Origin: an uncultured Saprospiraceae bacterium
Lineage (GTDB): Bacteria > Bacteroidota > Bacteroidia > Chitinophagales > Saprospiraceae
Length of the DNA stretch: 64,000 nucleotides
NCBI GenBank assembly: GCA_937872385.1
Contig: CALMSO010000027.1
Span: forward strand, 1 to 64,000
Direction: 5' to 3'
A program made the translations under genes and the position numbers. Positions 37,080 to 46,015 of this stretch are shown one piece after another. Under the pieces are notes generated by a model, which did not search any database, had not been told where the DNA came from, and saw nothing but the letters and a program-made list of their open reading frames with translations. Each line of letters begins with the position of its first letter. The stretch's first letter is position 1.

Positions 37080-38543
37080 ATGGATCCTAAAGGTTTTTTA
37101 AAATACCAGCGTGAGACGCCCAAAGCACGGCGGCCGCAGGAGCGCGTGAAGGATTATAAAGAAATCTACGAAGATTTTGACGCGGCAAAAACCGTGCAGC
37201 AAGCCACGCGTTGCATGGATTGTGGTGTGCCGTTTTGTCATCATGGCTGCCCGCTGGGCAATATCATCCCCGAATTCAACGAAGCGGTGCACGAAGCAGA
37301 CTGGCTGCGGGCTTTTGAAATATTACACAGCACCAACAATTTTCCGGAATTTACCGGCCGCATCTGTCCGGCACCTTGCGAATCGGCTTGCGTATTGGGC
37401 ATCAACGAAGCGCCCGTGGCTATTGAGCACATCGAGCGCGAAATCGCTGAAATTGCTTTTCAGAAAGGCTACATCCGGCCCCAACCCCCGGCAGTGCGCA
37501 GCGGCAAAAAAGTAGCCATCGTTGGCTCGGGCCCGGCTGGGCTGGCGGCCGCTGCACAACTCAACAAAGCCGGACATACCGTGACGGTTTTTGAAAAAAG
37601 TGACCGTATCGGTGGTCTGCTGCGCTACGGCATTCCCGATTTTAAATTGGAAAAATGGGTCATCGAGCGGCGCATTGCCATCCTCGAAAATGAAGGTATT
37701 CGCTTCAAAACCAATGCCGAAGTGGGCGGCAACATTGACGTACAGCACGTTTTAGACGAGTTTGACGCGGTGCTGCTTTGCGGTGGTTCCTTAGTGCCAA
37801 GAGATTTGAACATCCCCGGACGCCAGCTTAAAGGTATTCATTTTGCAATGGATTATTTAGAACAATGCAACCGGCGCGTGGCGGGTGATCTCATTCCCAA
37901 AGGACAATTGATGGACGCTAAAGGCAAGCACGTAGTGGTCATCGGCGGCGGCGATACCGGCTCGGATTGTGTTGGCAACGCCAATCGGCAGGGCGCGGCC
38001 TCGGTCACGCAATTGCAATACCATAATATGCCCCCTTTACATACAGACCCAGCCTGGTGGCCCAATGTGCCGCTGATTTATACCGAATCCTCGTCGCACC
38101 AAGAAGGCTGTCAACGCGAATGGGCAGTGCTCACAAAAAAATTTTTTAGTGAGAAAAAAAATTTGGTAAGTTCGTTACAAGTCGTAACTTTGAATTGGCA
38201 GAAAGATGAAACAACCGGAAAATATACTTTCCGAGAACTTCCCGACTCAACAAAAGACATTCCTTGTGATTTGGCGTTCATCGCCATTGGTTATGCGCAC
38301 CCGCAGCACGAAGGATTACTGCAACAGCTTGGTGTTCAATTAGATACACGCGGAAACGTGCAAGCGACCCAATTCAAAACCAATGTGGACAAAGTGTTCG
38401 TTGCTGGTGATATGCGCCGGGGGCAGTCCCTCGTAGTATGGGCCATCAGCGAAGGCCGCGAAGCCGCCCGCGCCATTGACGCACACCTCAGCGGGCATAC
38501 TACACTCGAAGGCAAGCAGCATGCACTGTTCACAGTTGTCTGA
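37080..38543 (+). CDS. gltD: glutamate synthase small (beta) subunit
   Basis: This is a 487-residue protein starting at the ATG at 37080 ([15 protein letters not shown]); the TTG twelve bases upstream is rejected. The N-terminal iron-sulfur region has [17 protein letters not shown] and [14 protein letters not shown]. Two Rossmann folds follow: FAD binding ([17 protein letters not shown]) and NADPH binding ([17 protein letters not shown]), and the C-terminal ATGDMRRG-type motif appears as [16 protein letters not shown]. It passes electrons from NADPH through FAD and 4Fe-4S clusters to GltB. Length is normal. A strong terminator follows. Confidence 0.97.
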   Translation: MDPKGFLKYQRETPKARRPQERVKDYKEIYEDFDAAKTVQQATRCMDCGVPFCHHGCPLGNIIPEFNEAVHEADWLRAFEILHSTNNFPEFTGRICPAPCESACVLGINEAPVAIEHIEREIAEIAFQKGYIRPQPPAVRSGKKVAIVGSGPAGLAAAAQLNKAGHTVTVFEKSDRIGGLLRYGIPDFKLEKWVIERRIAILENEGIRFKTNAEVGGNIDVQHVLDEFDAVLLCGGSLVPRDLNIPGRQLKGIHFAMDYLEQCNRRVAGDLIPKGQLMDAKGKHVVVIGGGDTGSDCVGNANRQGAASVTQLQYHNMPPLHTDPAWWPNVPLIYTESSSHQEGCQREWAVLTKKFFSEKKNLVSSLQVVTLNWQKDETTGKYTFRELPDSTKDIPCDLAFIAIGYAHPQHEGLLQQLGVQLDTRGNVQATQFKTNVDKVFVAGDMRRGQSLVVWAISEGREAARAIDAHLSGHTTLEGKQHALFTVV

Positions 38544-38628
38544 CAATTTCTGATTACAAATACTATTATTATTGATTCTATTCCTGAATTTCAAGATCTT
38601 CTTCATAATTGGATTAGTATGAAAGCAG

Positions 38629-38660
38629 TCCCGATCTCTTACGAGGTCGGGATTTTTTTT
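38629..38660 (+). terminator. intrinsic terminator of gltBD
   Basis: A nine-pair stem (CCCGATCTC with GAGGTCGGG, one G-U pair, extended by T-A outside) with a TTAC loop is followed directly by eight T residues at 38653-38660. It is downstream of the gltD stop codon. Confidence 0.9.
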
Positions 38661-38743
38661 CGCGTATTGGATTTTTTTGCTATTATTGACCATAAAAATC
38701 CCGTTGCCGCTGGTGACCAACACCATTAAAAAACCATAACCTT

Positions 38744-40597
38744 ATGATAATCAGAATTTTGCTACCCATATTGCTCTGCTATGCAAGTATTGCCCTGACC
38801 GCTCAAAACGATACCGATTTGCAACGTGTAGAGCCGCCGTTTTGGTGGGCTGGCATGAATAATCCGCGCGTGCAACTCTTGGTACACGGCAAAAATATTG
38901 CATCCACCCATCCGATCATTGCGTACCAGGGGGTGCGCATCGAACAGGTAATCAAGGTCGAAAATCCGAACTATCTTTTTGTCAATTTGTTGCTTTTGGA
39001 CAACGTCAACGCAGCTGATTTCACCATTGATTTTCAACGCGATAGCAAATCTGTGCACCGCTACGACTACCGCCTGCTACCCCGCACCCCTGGCTCGGCT
39101 GAGCGCCAAGGTTTTGACAATTCGGACGTCATGTACCTCATCACACCCGACCGTTTTGTGAATGGCGACCTCAGCAACGACAACGTGACCGGCATGAAGG
39201 AAGCGCACAATCGCGCTTTCAAAGGCGGGCGGCACGGCGGCGATATTGCAGGGCTGATTCAAAGCTTAGACTATATTCGGGATCTGGGCTTTACGTCCAT
39301 TTGGGTGAACCCCGTATTGGAAAACGACCAGCCGTCGTATTCTTATCACGGCTATTCTACAACCGATTTTTACAAGGTGGACGCGCGCTTTGGCAGCAAT
39401 GAAGACTACGCCCGGCTGGGGCGGTTGGGTCAGGAAAAAGGCGTGAAGCTCATCATGGACATGATTGTCAATCACTGCGGCTCCGAGCATTGGTGGATGA
39501 AGGATTTGCCCACCGCCGACTGGATCAATTTTGATAATCAATTCGTCAATACCAACCACCAGAAAACCGTCATCCAAGACCCCTACGTGGCGGCAGTGGA
39601 TTATAAAAAATTCGTGGACGGCTGGTTTGTAGAAACCATGCCCGACCTCAACCAGCGCAACCCGCTGATGGCTACTTATTTGATTCAGAACAGCATCTGG
39701 TGGATTGAATACGCTGGGCTGGCGGGCATCCGCATGGATACCTACCCCTACCCTGATATGCATTTTATGACCGACTGGACCTGCCAGGTGATGGCCGAAT
39801 ACCCTTATTTCAATGTAGTGGGCGAAGAATGGAAAGGCAACCCGGCGATTGTAGCCTACTGGCAACGCGGCAAGCAAAACCCCAATGGCTATGTGTCCTG
39901 CCTGCCCAGCCTGATGGATTTTCCTTTGCAGGAAGCCATGTGGGACGCGCTCGACAAAAACGCCCGCCCCAACGCTTGGATGGGGCTGTACGAAATGTTG
40001 GCCAATGATTTTATCTATGCCGATCCTTACAATTTGGTAGTCTTCCCGGACAACCACGACATGGATCGCTTTTTCACGCGGGTGAGCGAAGACTTCGATT
40101 TGTTCAAATTAGGCATCGTTTATACCCTCACCACGCGGGGCATTCCGCAGCTATACTACGGCACCGAAGTGCTGATGAGCAACACGGGGCACCCCGGCGA
40201 TCATGGCATCATCCGCACCGATTTTCCGGGTGGCTGGCCTGGCGACAAGGTGAATGCCTTTACCAATGCGGGCCTGAGCCAGCAGCAAATTGCCGCTAAG
40301 GCGTTTATCAAAAAGGTGGCTACCTGGCGCAAAACGGCTACGGCCGTGCATAGCGGCAAGCTTCGGCACTTCATTCCGCAAAACGGCGTATATGTCTATT
40401 TTCGCTACAATGACCAACAAAAGGTGATGGTAGCCCTCAACCGCAGCGACCGCGAACAAGTACTTGATTTGAATCGCTTCCGCGAAATACTGCCCGCCAG
40501 TGCCAGCGGCCGCGACGTGCTAAGTGGCCAAACCCATGCCTTAGGCGAAAAGCTGACCGTGCCCGCCAAAACGGCTTTGGTACTTGAGGTGGAGTAG
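38744..40597 (+). CDS. secreted glycoside hydrolase family 13 enzyme (neopullulanase/cyclomaltodextrinase type)
   Basis: This is a 617-residue enzyme with a signal peptide (about 1-20, ending IALTAQ). The N-terminal beta domain (RVEPPFWWAGMNNPRVQLLV) is the cyclomaltodextrinase-type module found in SusA-like enzymes. The GH13 barrel shows all conserved regions: MDMIVNHCG, GIRMDTYPYPD (nucleophile Asp), VVGEEW (acid/base Glu) and VFPDNHDMDR (stabilising Asp). It cleaves alpha-1,4-glucans or cyclodextrins in the periplasm. Unlike the usual SusA, it has no susC, susD or maltose regulator nearby, so it appears as a free-standing gene. Confidence 0.93.
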   Translation: MIIRILLPILLCYASIALTAQNDTDLQRVEPPFWWAGMNNPRVQLLVHGKNIASTHPIIAYQGVRIEQVIKVENPNYLFVNLLLLDNVNAADFTIDFQRDSKSVHRYDYRLLPRTPGSAERQGFDNSDVMYLITPDRFVNGDLSNDNVTGMKEAHNRAFKGGRHGGDIAGLIQSLDYIRDLGFTSIWVNPVLENDQPSYSYHGYSTTDFYKVDARFGSNEDYARLGRLGQEKGVKLIMDMIVNHCGSEHWWMKDLPTADWINFDNQFVNTNHQKTVIQDPYVAAVDYKKFVDGWFVETMPDLNQRNPLMATYLIQNSIWWIEYAGLAGIRMDTYPYPDMHFMTDWTCQVMAEYPYFNVVGEEWKGNPAIVAYWQRGKQNPNGYVSCLPSLMDFPLQEAMWDALDKNARPNAWMGLYEMLANDFIYADPYNLVVFPDNHDMDRFFTRVSEDFDLFKLGIVYTLTTRGIPQLYYGTEVLMSNTGHPGDHGIIRTDFPGGWPGDKVNAFTNAGLSQQQIAAKAFIKKVATWRKTATAVHSGKLRHFIPQNGVYVYFRYNDQQKVMVALNRSDREQVLDLNRFREILPASASGRDVLSGQTHALGEKLTVPAKTALVLEVE

Positions 40598-40633
40598 TTG
40601 GGTTGAGAAGGTTGAAAAATTGAGTATGCTACG

Positions 40634-41215
40634 CTACCAGTGTACAATTTCGATTTCGGGTACAATCTGCTCAAACCAGCGGAGCGGTGCTTGGTTTTTA
40701 TCGCCGGTGCGGGTATCGCATTTAAAAAAAAGATAATACAACTGCAAATCATTGGCAAAGATATCCAGCAGGCGGTGCAGGCGGCGCGTACCTTCCGTCG
40801 TTGATTTGAGCAGATGAATAAAGCGCCAGCTAAAGTACGCTTCGTCGTGGTATTCAATCAAATCGAGCAACAAAGTATCGTTGGTATGCAGCTCCATGAA
40901 TCGGCGAGCTAAAGCACCGTGGTGGCGCGTCCAGTCACGAGGGGTACTTTTATCTTCAATATATTTGAACGTATCGTGGGTGAAAGCCGCCAATCGCAAG
41001 CGCTCTCTGGTGCGTGGGTCTAACGGAATGCGGTCAATATTGTCGAGTACTTCCCGGATGTGCTTATAAATCTCACCTTCCGGGTGCCCATAGCGCGGCA
41101 CGCCCCAAAACAATCCTTTGCGGAATTCCGGCACTTGCAAAAGATAGCGCTCCAAATCGGTTTCCGGGCGCAGTTCTGCTTCTAAGTCAGTCTTCATATA
41201 TCCAAGCTGATTCAT
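40634..41215 (-). CDS. HD-domain phosphohydrolase-like protein
   Basis: This is a protein of about 193 residues. I use the ATG at 41215 (MNQLGYMKTDLEAE); the longest frame would begin with TTG at 41269, and the ATG at 41197 is also plausible. The HD metal-binding pattern is visible: the first His in RYGHPEGEIYKHI, the HD pair in LAAFTHDTFKYI, then a TRHHGALARRF helix and an acidic residue further on (LIEYHDEAYFSW). The family includes nucleotide and cyclic-nucleotide phosphohydrolases. The substrate is unknown. It converges on the GH13 gene with a 36-base gap and diverges from htrA. Confidence 0.75.
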   Translation of the reverse strand: MNQLGYMKTDLEAELRPETDLERYLLQVPEFRKGLFWGVPRYGHPEGEIYKHIREVLDNIDRIPLDPRTRERLRLAAFTHDTFKYIEDKSTPRDWTRHHGALARRFMELHTNDTLLLDLIEYHDEAYFSWRFIHLLKSTTEGTRRLHRLLDIFANDLQLYYLFFKCDTRTGDKNQAPLRWFEQIVPEIEIVHW

Positions 41216-41412
41216 TGCCGAAGGCACTCTCCTACCCCCTCCCGGATATTGTTCGGTATTTTCGTTCAAGGCCTTGTTAATTTCCGGTTAAAATAGAATA
41301 TTTGGTGTAACAAAGTACGGCTCCAAGTAGTTATTCCATAATGCAAATAATTCTTTGTACACGGGAATTATTCAGCAAAATTATCCGTTAAAATACAAAA
41401 ACTAACGAAAAT

Positions 41413-42573
41413 ATGAAGCAGATATTTTCCCTGATTGTGGCCGGTATGATTGGCGGCCTCGTGACCCTTGGCGGCGCTTTCTTGTTGCAGAAAAAAACCA
41501 CCCCTGCGACCGACACCTTCGCGCAGCAGGTGAATGTGCCTGCTTATTTTAACAACAATAGCCAGACGCCCAACAAAGTCACTTTCGACTTTACAGAGGC
41601 AGCGGCCAAAGCCATGCCTGCGGTGGTGCATATTTCCGCTTCGGCGAAAAAACCAACCGCACAAAACAATAAACGCCCGCAAGATGATTTCAACCCTTTC
41701 CGCTTTTTCTTCGGCGATGAATTTCTCAATGAAGGCCCCAAGCAAGGAAGCGGCTCCGGCGTGATTTATTCGCCCGACGGTTATATCATCACCAACAATC
41801 ATGTGGTGGAGTTTGCAGATGAAATCGAAGTGACACTCAATGACAATCGCAAATTCAAAGCTACACTCATCGGACGCGACGACCGCACCGATATGGCAGT
41901 TATCAAAATTGAAGCGAATGGCTTGCAGCCATTAGAATTGGCAGATTCTGACCAAGCCAAAGTGGGCGAATGGGTATTGGCCGTCGGCAATCCTTTCAAT
42001 CTCACTTCTACCGTTACGGCGGGCATCATCAGCGCCAAAGGCCGTAGCCTCAACTTGCTCAACAGCAACTCGGCTATCGAGGCATTTATCCAAACGGATG
42101 CGGCCGTCAATCCCGGCAACAGCGGCGGCGCCTTAGTGGACGCCGAGGGCAGGTTATTAGGCATCAATACAGCAATTGCTACGCGCAACGGCTCTTTCCA
42201 GGGCTACAGTTTTGCCATTCCGGTCAATCTGATGAAACGCATCGCCGATGATATTATAGAATATGGTGACTATCGCCGGGCTTTGCTGGGAGTCAATATT
42301 TATCCGCTTGATAGCGAAGAAGCCAGTAAAATCGGAGTAAACATCAGCCAAGGCGTAGTCGTAGATCGCGTAATGGACGGCAGCTCAGCGCAGTATGCTG
42401 GCGTGTTGCCGAAAGATGTCATCACTAAAGTGAACGGCCGCGAAATAAAAAGCGTACCAGAGCTACAAGAAATCGTGGGCCGCGCTAAAGTAGGCGATGT
42501 AATCAATTTGACGGTCAACCGCCAAGGCAAGGTACAGGAAATCCCAGTCAAGCTGAAAGCCGAAGTCAAGTAA
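41413..42573 (+). CDS. HtrA/Deg-family serine protease with one PDZ domain
   Basis: This is a 386-residue envelope protease with an N-terminal hydrophobic anchor (about 4-25, MKQIFSLIVAGMIGGLVTLG). The trypsin-like domain has the catalytic His (YIITNNHVVEFADE), Asp (GRDDRTDMAVIKIEA) and Ser (QTDAAVNPGNSGGALVDAEG). One PDZ domain ends the protein (about 290-380), as in DegS- or DegQ-type proteins shortened by one PDZ domain. It probably degrades or refolds damaged periplasmic proteins. A strong terminator follows at 42681-42715. The start region is A/T rich and no RBS is evident. Confidence 0.93.
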   Translation: MKQIFSLIVAGMIGGLVTLGGAFLLQKKTTPATDTFAQQVNVPAYFNNNSQTPNKVTFDFTEAAAKAMPAVVHISASAKKPTAQNNKRPQDDFNPFRFFFGDEFLNEGPKQGSGSGVIYSPDGYIITNNHVVEFADEIEVTLNDNRKFKATLIGRDDRTDMAVIKIEANGLQPLELADSDQAKVGEWVLAVGNPFNLTSTVTAGIISAKGRSLNLLNSNSAIEAFIQTDAAVNPGNSGGALVDAEGRLLGINTAIATRNGSFQGYSFAIPVNLMKRIADDIIEYGDYRRALLGVNIYPLDSEEASKIGVNISQGVVVDRVMDGSSAQYAGVLPKDVITKVNGREIKSVPELQEIVGRAKVGDVINLTVNRQGKVQEIPVKLKAEVK

Positions 42574-42680
42574 AGTCGTTAAGAAATTCTTAACAATTCA
42601 TTGACAACAAAAACGTATATATAACAGTTAATCCGTTATAAAAGACTTGTTTAAAGTTGGTTTTTCGTTTTGTTTTGATG

Positions 42681-42715
42681 CGTCTGTCTTGTTTTTACGA
42701 GGCAGACGTTTTTTT
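42681..42715 (+). terminator. intrinsic terminator after the HtrA-family gene
   Basis: An 11-pair stem (CGTCTGTCTTG with CGAGGCAGACG, including G-U pairs) encloses the loop TTTTTA and is followed by seven T residues. It lies in the 270-base gap before comF. Confidence 0.85.
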
Positions 42716-42844
42716 GTGTACTTTTTTACGCAGTTTGTAATCAAAAAATCGCCGTTCGTCACCTTTTGCAAAATAAAGAAGTGCCTTTTTCTTTAAATTA
42801 GCGTCAAAATCTGGAAAATAAGCAAATCACCAAATCACTTTGTT

Positions 42845-43546
42845 ATGCTACCTTTCCAGACGATATTAAACGACGTTATCAGCTTGCTGTATCCCAATTT
42901 GTGCTTGGCATGCCGAGAACATACGCCAGCGCGCGGAGAAATCATCTGCCTGCGTTGTCAGCATAAATTACCTAAAACCAATTTCCATCTCGAGCGGGAA
43001 AATCCGTTTACCGAGCGTTTCTGGGGCCGCATTCCAATAGAAAGCGGCGCAGCGCTGTATCATTTTGTGCGAGGCGGTAGGGTGCAAGAGTTATTGCATC
43101 GGCTCAAATATCTTGGCAAAGCAGATGTGGGGCTACGGCTGGGGCAGTGGTACGGCGAGATGCTACGCGAATCGCCATATTTCAGAGAGGTTGATTTAAT
43201 TGTGCCCGTGCCCTTGCATCCGCGCAAGGAGCGGCTACGCGGCTACAATCAAAGTGCGCTTTTCGCCAAAGGATTATCGGAAACCTTGCGCAAACCTTGG
43301 TTGAAAAATGGTTTGGCACGCACTTCCTTTACGGAATCGCAGACGCAGAAATCACGAGCCGAACGCCTTGAAAATGTGATGGAAGTATTTGCAGTAGGGA
43401 ATGCCGCCCAATTAGCAGGCAAGCATGTGCTTGTAGTAGATGATGTAATGACCACCGGCGCCACGCTGGAGGCCTGCGGACTGAAAATACTGGAATTGCC
43501 GGGTACAAAACTGAGTTTTGCAACGATTGCTATTGCTGGCGACTAA
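42845..43546 (+). CDS. comF: ComF-family phosphoribosyltransferase-like protein
   Basis: This 233-residue protein has an N-terminal zinc-ribbon pair (LYPNLCLACREHTPARGE, then ICLRCQHKL) and a C-terminal PRTase fold: VDLIVPVPLHPRKERLRGYN (PRPP-loop partner) and HVLVVDDVMTTGATLEACG (the PRPP-binding motif with acidic pair). ComF proteins are needed for DNA uptake in naturally competent bacteria, where they pair with the ComFA helicase or single-stranded DNA processing factors. No other competence gene is in the window. Its stop codon abuts the paaC stop on the other strand, with no base between. Confidence 0.93.
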   Translation: MLPFQTILNDVISLLYPNLCLACREHTPARGEIICLRCQHKLPKTNFHLERENPFTERFWGRIPIESGAALYHFVRGGRVQELLHRLKYLGKADVGLRLGQWYGEMLRESPYFREVDLIVPVPLHPRKERLRGYNQSALFAKGLSETLRKPWLKNGLARTSFTESQTQKSRAERLENVMEVFAVGNAAQLAGKHVLVVDDVMTTGATLEACGLKILELPGTKLSFATIAIAGD

Positions 43547-44305
43547 TCACCATTGCATGTCAGGATAAGCGCGCTGCATGAATTGCATATCGGCAAGGAT
43601 GTAACCTAAGTGCTCGGAGTGGCGGCCATTTTTGCCACCAGTTTGCATCCAGGTATCTGTAGGTACTTGCATGGTAGCCATATTGAGTATTTCACAGGTT
43701 TTTTCGTCGTACAAAGATTTGATAGCGCTTAAATCCACCCCGATGCCAGCTTCGATCATCATCTGGTCCACCTCGTTCATTTCGGTCAGTTCACCGGTGT
43801 ACATCCAGAGGTCGTCCACGGCAGCTTGCATTTTCTGGTGGCTGAGGTCGGTGCCATCGCCGAGGCGAATCATCCATTCGGAGCTGTAACGCAGGTGATA
43901 GGTCACCTCTTTGAGCGATTTTTCGGCAATGGCAGCGAGGTGGCTATCGGTGCTTTGAGTAAGTGCACGATGAAAGTAATAATTGAAGGCGTCGAAATAA
44001 AACTGTCGTGTAATGGTATATGCCCAATCCTGATTGGGTTGCTCCACGAGCAGCACATTGCGAAAATCCCAGGCGTCGCGCAGGAAAGCTATTTGGTCTT
44101 CATTGCGGCCTTCGCCTTCTAATTCGGCAGCGTATTGCATCAGGCTGCGCGCCTGCCCCATGAGGTCGAGCGCAATATTGGTAATGGCGATATCTTGCTC
44201 CAATACAGGCCCGTGACCGCACCATTCGCTCAGGCGCTGCCCAAGAATGAGCGCGTTGTCGCCCATGCGTAGTACGTATTCGAGGTGTGCTTGCTGTAAA
44301 GTCAT
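43547..44305 (-). CDS. paaC: 1,2-phenylacetyl-CoA epoxidase subunit C
   Basis: This 252-residue protein is the structural (non-catalytic) ferritin-like subunit of the phenylacetyl-CoA epoxidase. It is recognised by VLRMGDNALILGQRLSEWCG near the start, then AITNIALDLMGQARSLMQYA, QIAFLRDAWDFRN and the C-terminal GGKNGRHSEHLGYILADMQF segment. Length matches E. coli PaaC (248). It is separated from paaB by 193 bases with no detectable gene. It is the third gene of the minus-strand paaABC set and converges directly on comF. Confidence 0.95.
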   Translation of the reverse strand: MTLQQAHLEYVLRMGDNALILGQRLSEWCGHGPVLEQDIAITNIALDLMGQARSLMQYAAELEGEGRNEDQIAFLRDAWDFRNVLLVEQPNQDWAYTITRQFYFDAFNYYFHRALTQSTDSHLAAIAEKSLKEVTYHLRYSSEWMIRLGDGTDLSHQKMQAAVDDLWMYTGELTEMNEVDQMMIEAGIGVDLSAIKSLYDEKTCEILNMATMQVPTDTWMQTGGKNGRHSEHLGYILADMQFMQRAYPDMQW

Positions 44306-44498
44306 GGTATTTGGATATTCGCGGATGTAAATATTGCTAAATAACCGGACATAATTGTTTTGATAAAAATATTACAATTCCCTGATTAGCAAAGGTATAG
44401 TTGCTATTCTGATTAACAAATAACAGCATCCCATTACTTATTTAAATCAAAAAGCGGTAGCAACTTTATTTTTAAAACAGCCCTATTGCATCTAAAAA

Positions 44499-44783
44499 TC
44501 AAATATGTTTTACCTCATCGGGCAGGTCATAGAAAGTAGGGTGGCGGTACACCTTGTCGTCTGCCGGGTCGAAGAGCGACTCCGCTTGGTCAGGGCTGGA
44601 GGCAGTGATATGTTTTGATTCCACCACCCATATACTGATACCCTCATTGCGACGGGTATAAACATCGCGGGCGTTTTCAATCGCCATCTGTGCGTCGGCA
44701 GCGTGCAAGCTACCTACGTGCTTGTGGCTCAACCCATTCTTACTTCTGATAAATATTTCCCAGAGAGGCCAGTCCTTTTTCAT
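44499..44783 (-). CDS. paaB: 1,2-phenylacetyl-CoA epoxidase subunit B
   Basis: This is a 94-residue protein starting at the ATG at 44783 (MKKDWPLWEIFIRSKNG); the longer frame begins inside paaA and is not credible. It matches PaaB by the PLWEIFIRSKNGLSHKHVGS core and the VVESKHITASSPDQAESLFD segment, and is of the usual size (about 95). PaaB is a small accessory subunit of the epoxidase complex, needed for activity. It lies 32 bases downstream of the paaA stop and is part of the paaABC operon. Confidence 0.95.
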   Translation of the reverse strand: MKKDWPLWEIFIRSKNGLSHKHVGSLHAADAQMAIENARDVYTRRNEGISIWVVESKHITASSPDQAESLFDPADDKVYRHPTFYDLPDEVKHI

Positions 44784-44815
44784 AGGCTGTTTACAATTAC
44801 ATATTTTTACAAAAT

Positions 44816-45775
44816 TCAAGCGACCTGCGCTACGGCGGCGTTTTCGCGTTGTTGTCTTTTTTCGGCGTAAGCCATTGCTGCTTCGCGCACCCAAGCACCC
44901 TCTTCATGAGCTTTCACGCGGGCCCGGAGGCGCTGGCGATTGCAGGGTCCATTGCCTTTGACGACATTCCAGAACTCTTCCCAGTTGATTTCGCCAAAGT
45001 CGTAATGCTGCGTTTCTTCGTTCCACTTTAGGTCGGGGTCGGGCACCGTCAGTCCCAAAAACTCAGCCTGCGGTACGGTCATATCCACAAAACGCTGGCG
45101 CAATTCATCATTGGTGAAACGCTTGATGCGCCATCTCATGCTTTGCTCGGTATGCTGGGAGTCTTTATCGCTGGGGCCAAACATCATCAGGCTGGGCCAC
45201 CACCACCGGTTCAGGGCATCCTGTGCCATGCGTTTTTGCACTTCGGTGCCACGACTTAGCGTGAGCATGATTTCGTAACCTTGCCGCTGGTGAAAACTTT
45301 CCTCCTTACATACCCGCACCATCGCGCGTGCGTAGGGGCCATACGAAGTGCGGCACAATGGCACTTGATTCATAATGGCGGCACCATCCACCAACCAACC
45401 GATAGCACCCATGTCGGCCCAAGTAGTCGCCGGATAATTGAAAATACTGCTATATTTGGCTTTGCCAGTGTGCAATTCTTCGAGCAGCGTGGCGCGGTCA
45501 ATGCCGAGGGTTTCGGCTGCAGCGTAGAGATACAGCCCGTGACCGGCTTCGTCCTGCACTTTGGCGATGAGCGCCACCTTGCGGCGCAGCGACGGGGCGC
45601 GCGTAATCCAATTGCCTTCGGGAAGCATCCCAACGATTTCAGAATGCGCGTGTTGTGAAATCTGGCGGGTCAGTGTTTTGCGATAAGCTTCTGGCATCCA
45701 ATCTTTTGGCTCTATTTTTTCATCGCGGTCAATACGCGCTTGAAACTCCTGTTCCATTTTGGTGATATCTGGCAT
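44816..45775 (-). CDS. paaA: 1,2-phenylacetyl-CoA epoxidase catalytic subunit A
   Basis: This is a 319-residue di-iron subunit of the multicomponent phenylacetyl-CoA epoxidase. Diagnostic segments are [20 protein letters not shown], then [16 protein letters not shown], the iron-binding [17 protein letters not shown] (E-x-x-H) and [19 protein letters not shown] (E-x-x-x-H). With PaaC it epoxidises phenylacetyl-CoA using electrons from PaaE. It is the first gene of the paaABC set. The partners paaD (assembly), paaE (reductase) and paaG/Z are not in this window. A palindromic operator candidate lies about 64 bases upstream. Confidence 0.96.
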   Translation of the reverse strand: MPDITKMEQEFQARIDRDEKIEPKDWMPEAYRKTLTRQISQHAHSEIVGMLPEGNWITRAPSLRRKVALIAKVQDEAGHGLYLYAAAETLGIDRATLLEELHTGKAKYSSIFNYPATTWADMGAIGWLVDGAAIMNQVPLCRTSYGPYARAMVRVCKEESFHQRQGYEIMLTLSRGTEVQKRMAQDALNRWWWPSLMMFGPSDKDSQHTEQSMRWRIKRFTNDELRQRFVDMTVPQAEFLGLTVPDPDLKWNEETQHYDFGEINWEEFWNVVKGNGPCNRQRLRARVKAHEEGAWVREAAMAYAEKRQQRENAAVAQVA

Positions 45776-45812
45776 AACGGTTGAGAATTATTGTTCACTA
45801 ATTTTATAATAG

Positions 45813-45854
45813 CAAAATTAATACGCTTTTATATAAAAACGAACATTTGTTCGT
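45813..45854 (-). promoter_or_regulatory. paaA promoter and palindromic operator candidate
   Basis: On the minus strand TAATTTTG (45813-45820) matches the Bacteroidota -7 motif TAnnTTTG. The perfect inverted repeat ACGAACA-TT-TGTTCGT at 45839-45854 starts 19 bases upstream, so it covers the -33 region. A dimeric TetR-type repressor (as PaaR in other lineages) would bind such a site. The remaining gap to 46016 shows nothing I can name. Confidence 0.6.
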
Positions 45855-46015
45855 ATTGTTTTTACAGATAAATAATTTCTGCATCTGGTAGTCATTTGCC
45901 ATACAAAAGTGTGCGTTTACGGTAGCGCTAAACGTTAGCAACAATACCAGCAGTACCTTGGCTGCTGCCCGCACTGAAAAGAGTTGTTACGTGGCTGCTT
46001 GCTATCTGCGGTAGC

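Noticed and set aside
37068..37082. TTG start for gltD
   Set aside because: The ATG at 37080 is better placed, and the TTG lies at the end of the heptamer array.
39266..40057. 263-residue open frame on the minus strand
   Set aside because: It is antisense to the GH13 gene, has no recognisable domain, and arises from the G/C-rich third positions of that gene.
41215..41269. TTG start for the HD-domain gene
   Set aside because: The leader it adds is unlike the rest, and ATG codons at 41215 and 41197 are available.
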